From positions 62,001 through 126,000 of the forward strand of contig NZ_JASSVM010000003.1 of NCBI RefSeq assembly GCF_030541005.1: a DNA stretch of 64,000 bases, written 5' to 3'. Numbering within the stretch: the first letter of the stretch is position 1; the number at the start of each line of letters is the position of its first letter. Under the pieces are notes generated by a model that saw only the letters and a list, made by a program, of their open reading frames with translations, was not told the origin of the DNA and ran no database searches. This DNA comes from Marinobacter sp. SS5-14b. Lineage in GTDB: Bacteria > Pseudomonadota > Gammaproteobacteria > Pseudomonadales > Oleiphilaceae. Positions 62,412 through 64,000 of this stretch are shown here, in pieces. The translations under genes and the position numbers were made by a program.

Positions 62412-62447
62412 GGCTTTATCAAAGGCGATTATCGAGGGGAGTCAGGC

Positions 62448-63701
62448 ATGCATGTACTGGTACTGGGCGCTGGGGTCGTTGGTGTTACAACGGCCTGGTA
62501 TCTTCAGGCGCAAGGGCACCAGGTGACGGTGATCGATCGTCAAAACGCGTCCGGGCTGGAAACCAGTTATGCCAATGGTGGCCAGATTTCAGTCTCCCAT
62601 GCGGAGCCCTGGGCAAATCCTTCAGCACCACTGAAAGTGCTTAAATGGCTGTTTCAGCCCGATGCGCCTTTGCTGTTCCGGCCCCGGTTAGACCCATACC
62701 AATGGCGATGGGCGTTGTCGTTTCTCACCCAGTGCACATCGGCCAAGGCAGCCCACAATATTCGTCAGATGGTCAACCTGGGGACCTATAGCCGAAGCCA
62801 GTTACAAGCTTTGCGCAAGGATGCGGGGTTGGAGTACGACCACCTTGAACGCGGCATTCTGCATTTTTATACCAATCCCCAGGAGTTTGATGCAGCCCTG
62901 GAGCCGACGCGCATCATGCGAGATCTCGGCTGCGACCGGCAGGTTATTGATGCTGATCGCGCTGTGGAGCTGGAACCGGCGTTGAACGCCATTCGCCACC
63001 GTATTGCCGGTGCCACCTACACCTCGGAAGATGAAAGTGGCGATGCCCGGAAGTTCACCCAGGCTCTGGCCAAGCGCTGCCAGGAAGCGGGTGTCGAATT
63101 TGTGCACGGCACCGAGGTGCTGGGTTTTGACAAAGCCGGGGACCGGATTCTGGGGGTGCAGTGCCTGAATGAGGGCAAACACCAGATCCTTCGGGCCGAC
63201 AGTTATGTGTTGAGCCTGGGTAGCTTCAGCGCCGTGCTTGCCCGTAGATTAGGGCTCTTTCTGAATATTTATCCGGCCAAGGGCTATTCGGTCACTGTGC
63301 CGGTCAAAAATCAGGACGCAGCGTTTAAAGTCAGCTTGACAGACGATGAGTTCAAATTGGTCTATTCCCGGCTGGGAGACCGCATTCGGATCGCGGGTAC
63401 CGCCGAGCTGAATGGCTATTCAAGGGACCTCAACTACACCCGATGCCAGGCCATCGTTCGCAGGGCAGCAGAAATCATGCCGGAGGCCGGGTGGTGGGAC
63501 CAGGCGGAGTTCTGGACAGGGCTGCGGCCAGCCACACCGTCCAATGTGCCTTACATCGGTAAAAGCCATTTCAATAACCTTTACCTGAACACCGGCCACG
63601 GGACTCTGGGCTGGACTCATGCCTGTGGTTCTGCGGCGGCACTGGCAGACATTGTTGCCGGGCGCACACCCGATGTGGACTTCACTTTCTCCGGGCTGTA
63701 A
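62448..63701 (+). CDS. dadA: D-amino acid dehydrogenase small subunit
   Basis: A 417-residue FAD-dependent oxidoreductase. The N-terminal dinucleotide motif is VLVLGAGVVGVTTAWYLQAQ, followed by GLETSYANGGQISVSHAEPW, a DadA hallmark. C-terminal features are IRIAGTAELNGYSRDLNY, FWTGLRPATPSNVPYIG and NTGHGTLGWTHACGSA. It oxidises D-amino acids (mainly D-alanine) at the inner membrane, feeding electrons to the respiratory chain. No dadX racemase lies next to it here. GAGGGGAG precedes the ATG. Confidence 0.93.
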   Translation: MHVLVLGAGVVGVTTAWYLQAQGHQVTVIDRQNASGLETSYANGGQISVSHAEPWANPSAPLKVLKWLFQPDAPLLFRPRLDPYQWRWALSFLTQCTSAKAAHNIRQMVNLGTYSRSQLQALRKDAGLEYDHLERGILHFYTNPQEFDAALEPTRIMRDLGCDRQVIDADRAVELEPALNAIRHRIAGATYTSEDESGDARKFTQALAKRCQEAGVEFVHGTEVLGFDKAGDRILGVQCLNEGKHQILRADSYVLSLGSFSAVLARRLGLFLNIYPAKGYSVTVPVKNQDAAFKVSLTDDEFKLVYSRLGDRIRIAGTAELNGYSRDLNYTRCQAIVRRAAEIMPEAGWWDQAEFWTGLRPATPSNVPYIGKSHFNNLYLNTGHGTLGWTHACGSAAALADIVAGRTPDVDFTFSGL

Positions 63702-63712
63702 ACCAGACCCAC

Positions 63713-63750
63713 AAAAAAGCCGGCGCCCTGATTTCAGGATGCCGGCTTTG
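63713..63750. terminator. terminator between dadA and the last gene
   Basis: AAAAAAGCCGGCGCCCTGA pairs imperfectly with TCAGGATGCCGGCTTT (14 of 16 pairs), with A/T-runs at both ends. It lies 12 bp after the dadA stop and serves the convergent acyl-CoA ligase gene as well. Confidence 0.78.
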
Positions 63751-63764
63751 TCGTTTCTGGCTGA

Positions 63765-64000
63765 TCAGTCTTTAAGCTGATCCCTGATCAGCTTCTTGTT
63801 GATTTTGCCCACACTGGTTTTCGGAATGTCTTCAACAAAATCAATGTGTTCAGGGATTGCCCATTTGTTGATTTCACCGGACTCTACAAATTGATTCAGG
63901 TGCTTCTGGATGTCTTCCAGGGATGCATCCTCACCCTGCTTGAGTGTCACCAGGGCATAGGGCCGCTCTCCCCATTTCTCATCAGGAACGCCGACGACTG
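63765..64000 (-). CDS. acyl-CoA ligase, C-terminal end only (gene runs off the window)
   Basis: About 78 codons of the C-terminal subdomain of an acyl-activating enzyme are visible, reading VVGVPDEKWGERPYALVTLK and, at the end, IPEHIDFVEDIPKTSVGKIN, then KKLIRDQLKD. The lysine in SVGKINKK is the catalytic A10 lysine. The family (medium/long-chain fatty-acid CoA ligases such as AlkK) activates carboxylic acids with ATP. The start lies beyond position 64000. Confidence 0.85.
   Translation of the reverse strand, partial: VVGVPDEKWGERPYALVTLKQGEDASLEDIQKHLNQFVESGEINKWAIPEHIDFVEDIPKTSVGKINKKLIRDQLKD

Overview
The window looks like a chromosomal segment of a marine gammaproteobacterium, most likely Marinobacter or a close relative. 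This is inferred from the moderately GC-rich sequence and the gene set: a YbiT-type ABC-F protein, a YeiP EF-P paralogue, DUF3010/DUF1415/DUF2339 proteins, AzlCD, a giant one-chain indolepyruvate ferredoxin oxidoreductase and fatty-acyl-CoA ligases. No rRNA, tRNA, CRISPR array, intact prophage or insertion sequence was recognised. About 75 genes are densely packed, often in short operons with 1-4 bp stop/start overlaps.

Layout. 0-11 kb: the end of a PEP-CTERM surface protein, a glutathione S-transferase, a patatin phospholipase, YqeY, small conserved proteins, a D-aminoacylase-type amidohydrolase, MtgA, a fatty-acid-hydroxylase-type membrane enzyme and ThpR. 11-13.5 kb: a cytosine operon on the minus strand in which codB has lost its N-terminal part by an internal deletion and a lone PucR N-terminal domain sits between codB and codA. 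13.7-21.8 kb: ArfB, TrxC, a PspA/YiaAB pair, an XRE regulator, an SDR enzyme, a DUF2339 membrane protein and a crotonase. 21.8-26 kb: a PhoD-type phosphatase next to a rare GIDE-GIDE-LemA fusion. 26-37.7 kb: thioesterase, YeiP, spermidine-synthase-like protein, lytic transglycosylases, an L,D-transpeptidase, Pcm, an acyl-CoA ligase, a LysR regulator and a parvulin.

38-42 kb is a decayed accessory patch: a C-terminal Fic-like remnant, an outer-membrane protein, a 5'-truncated Na+/H+ antiporter, CsbD, and a 24-residue membrane peptide. 42-46 kb holds ybiT, DUF1415 and others, with two long perfect hairpins of a dispersed repeat family; a third copy lies at 55.2 kb. 46-54 kb is an amino-acid module: an NSS sodium symporter, leucine dehydrogenase, indolepyruvate ferredoxin oxidoreductase and, divergently, the AzlCD branched-chain amino-acid exporter. 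A LiuR-type palindrome lies between the last two. 54-64 kb: an EF-hand-like acidic protein, DUF3750, a FemAB-like acyltransferase, a Cpx-like envelope-stress unit (Spy/CpxP-like protein diverging from a response regulator/kinase pair with a CpxR-type direct repeat between them), YigZ, a DUF4136 lipoprotein, a Sui1 factor, DadA, and the end of another acyl-CoA ligase.

The most unusual observations are the three hairpin elements with a constant core and copy-specific but perfectly complementary arms, the GIDE-GIDE-LemA fusion, the codB deletion and several microproteins of 24-64 residues with good ribosome-binding sites.
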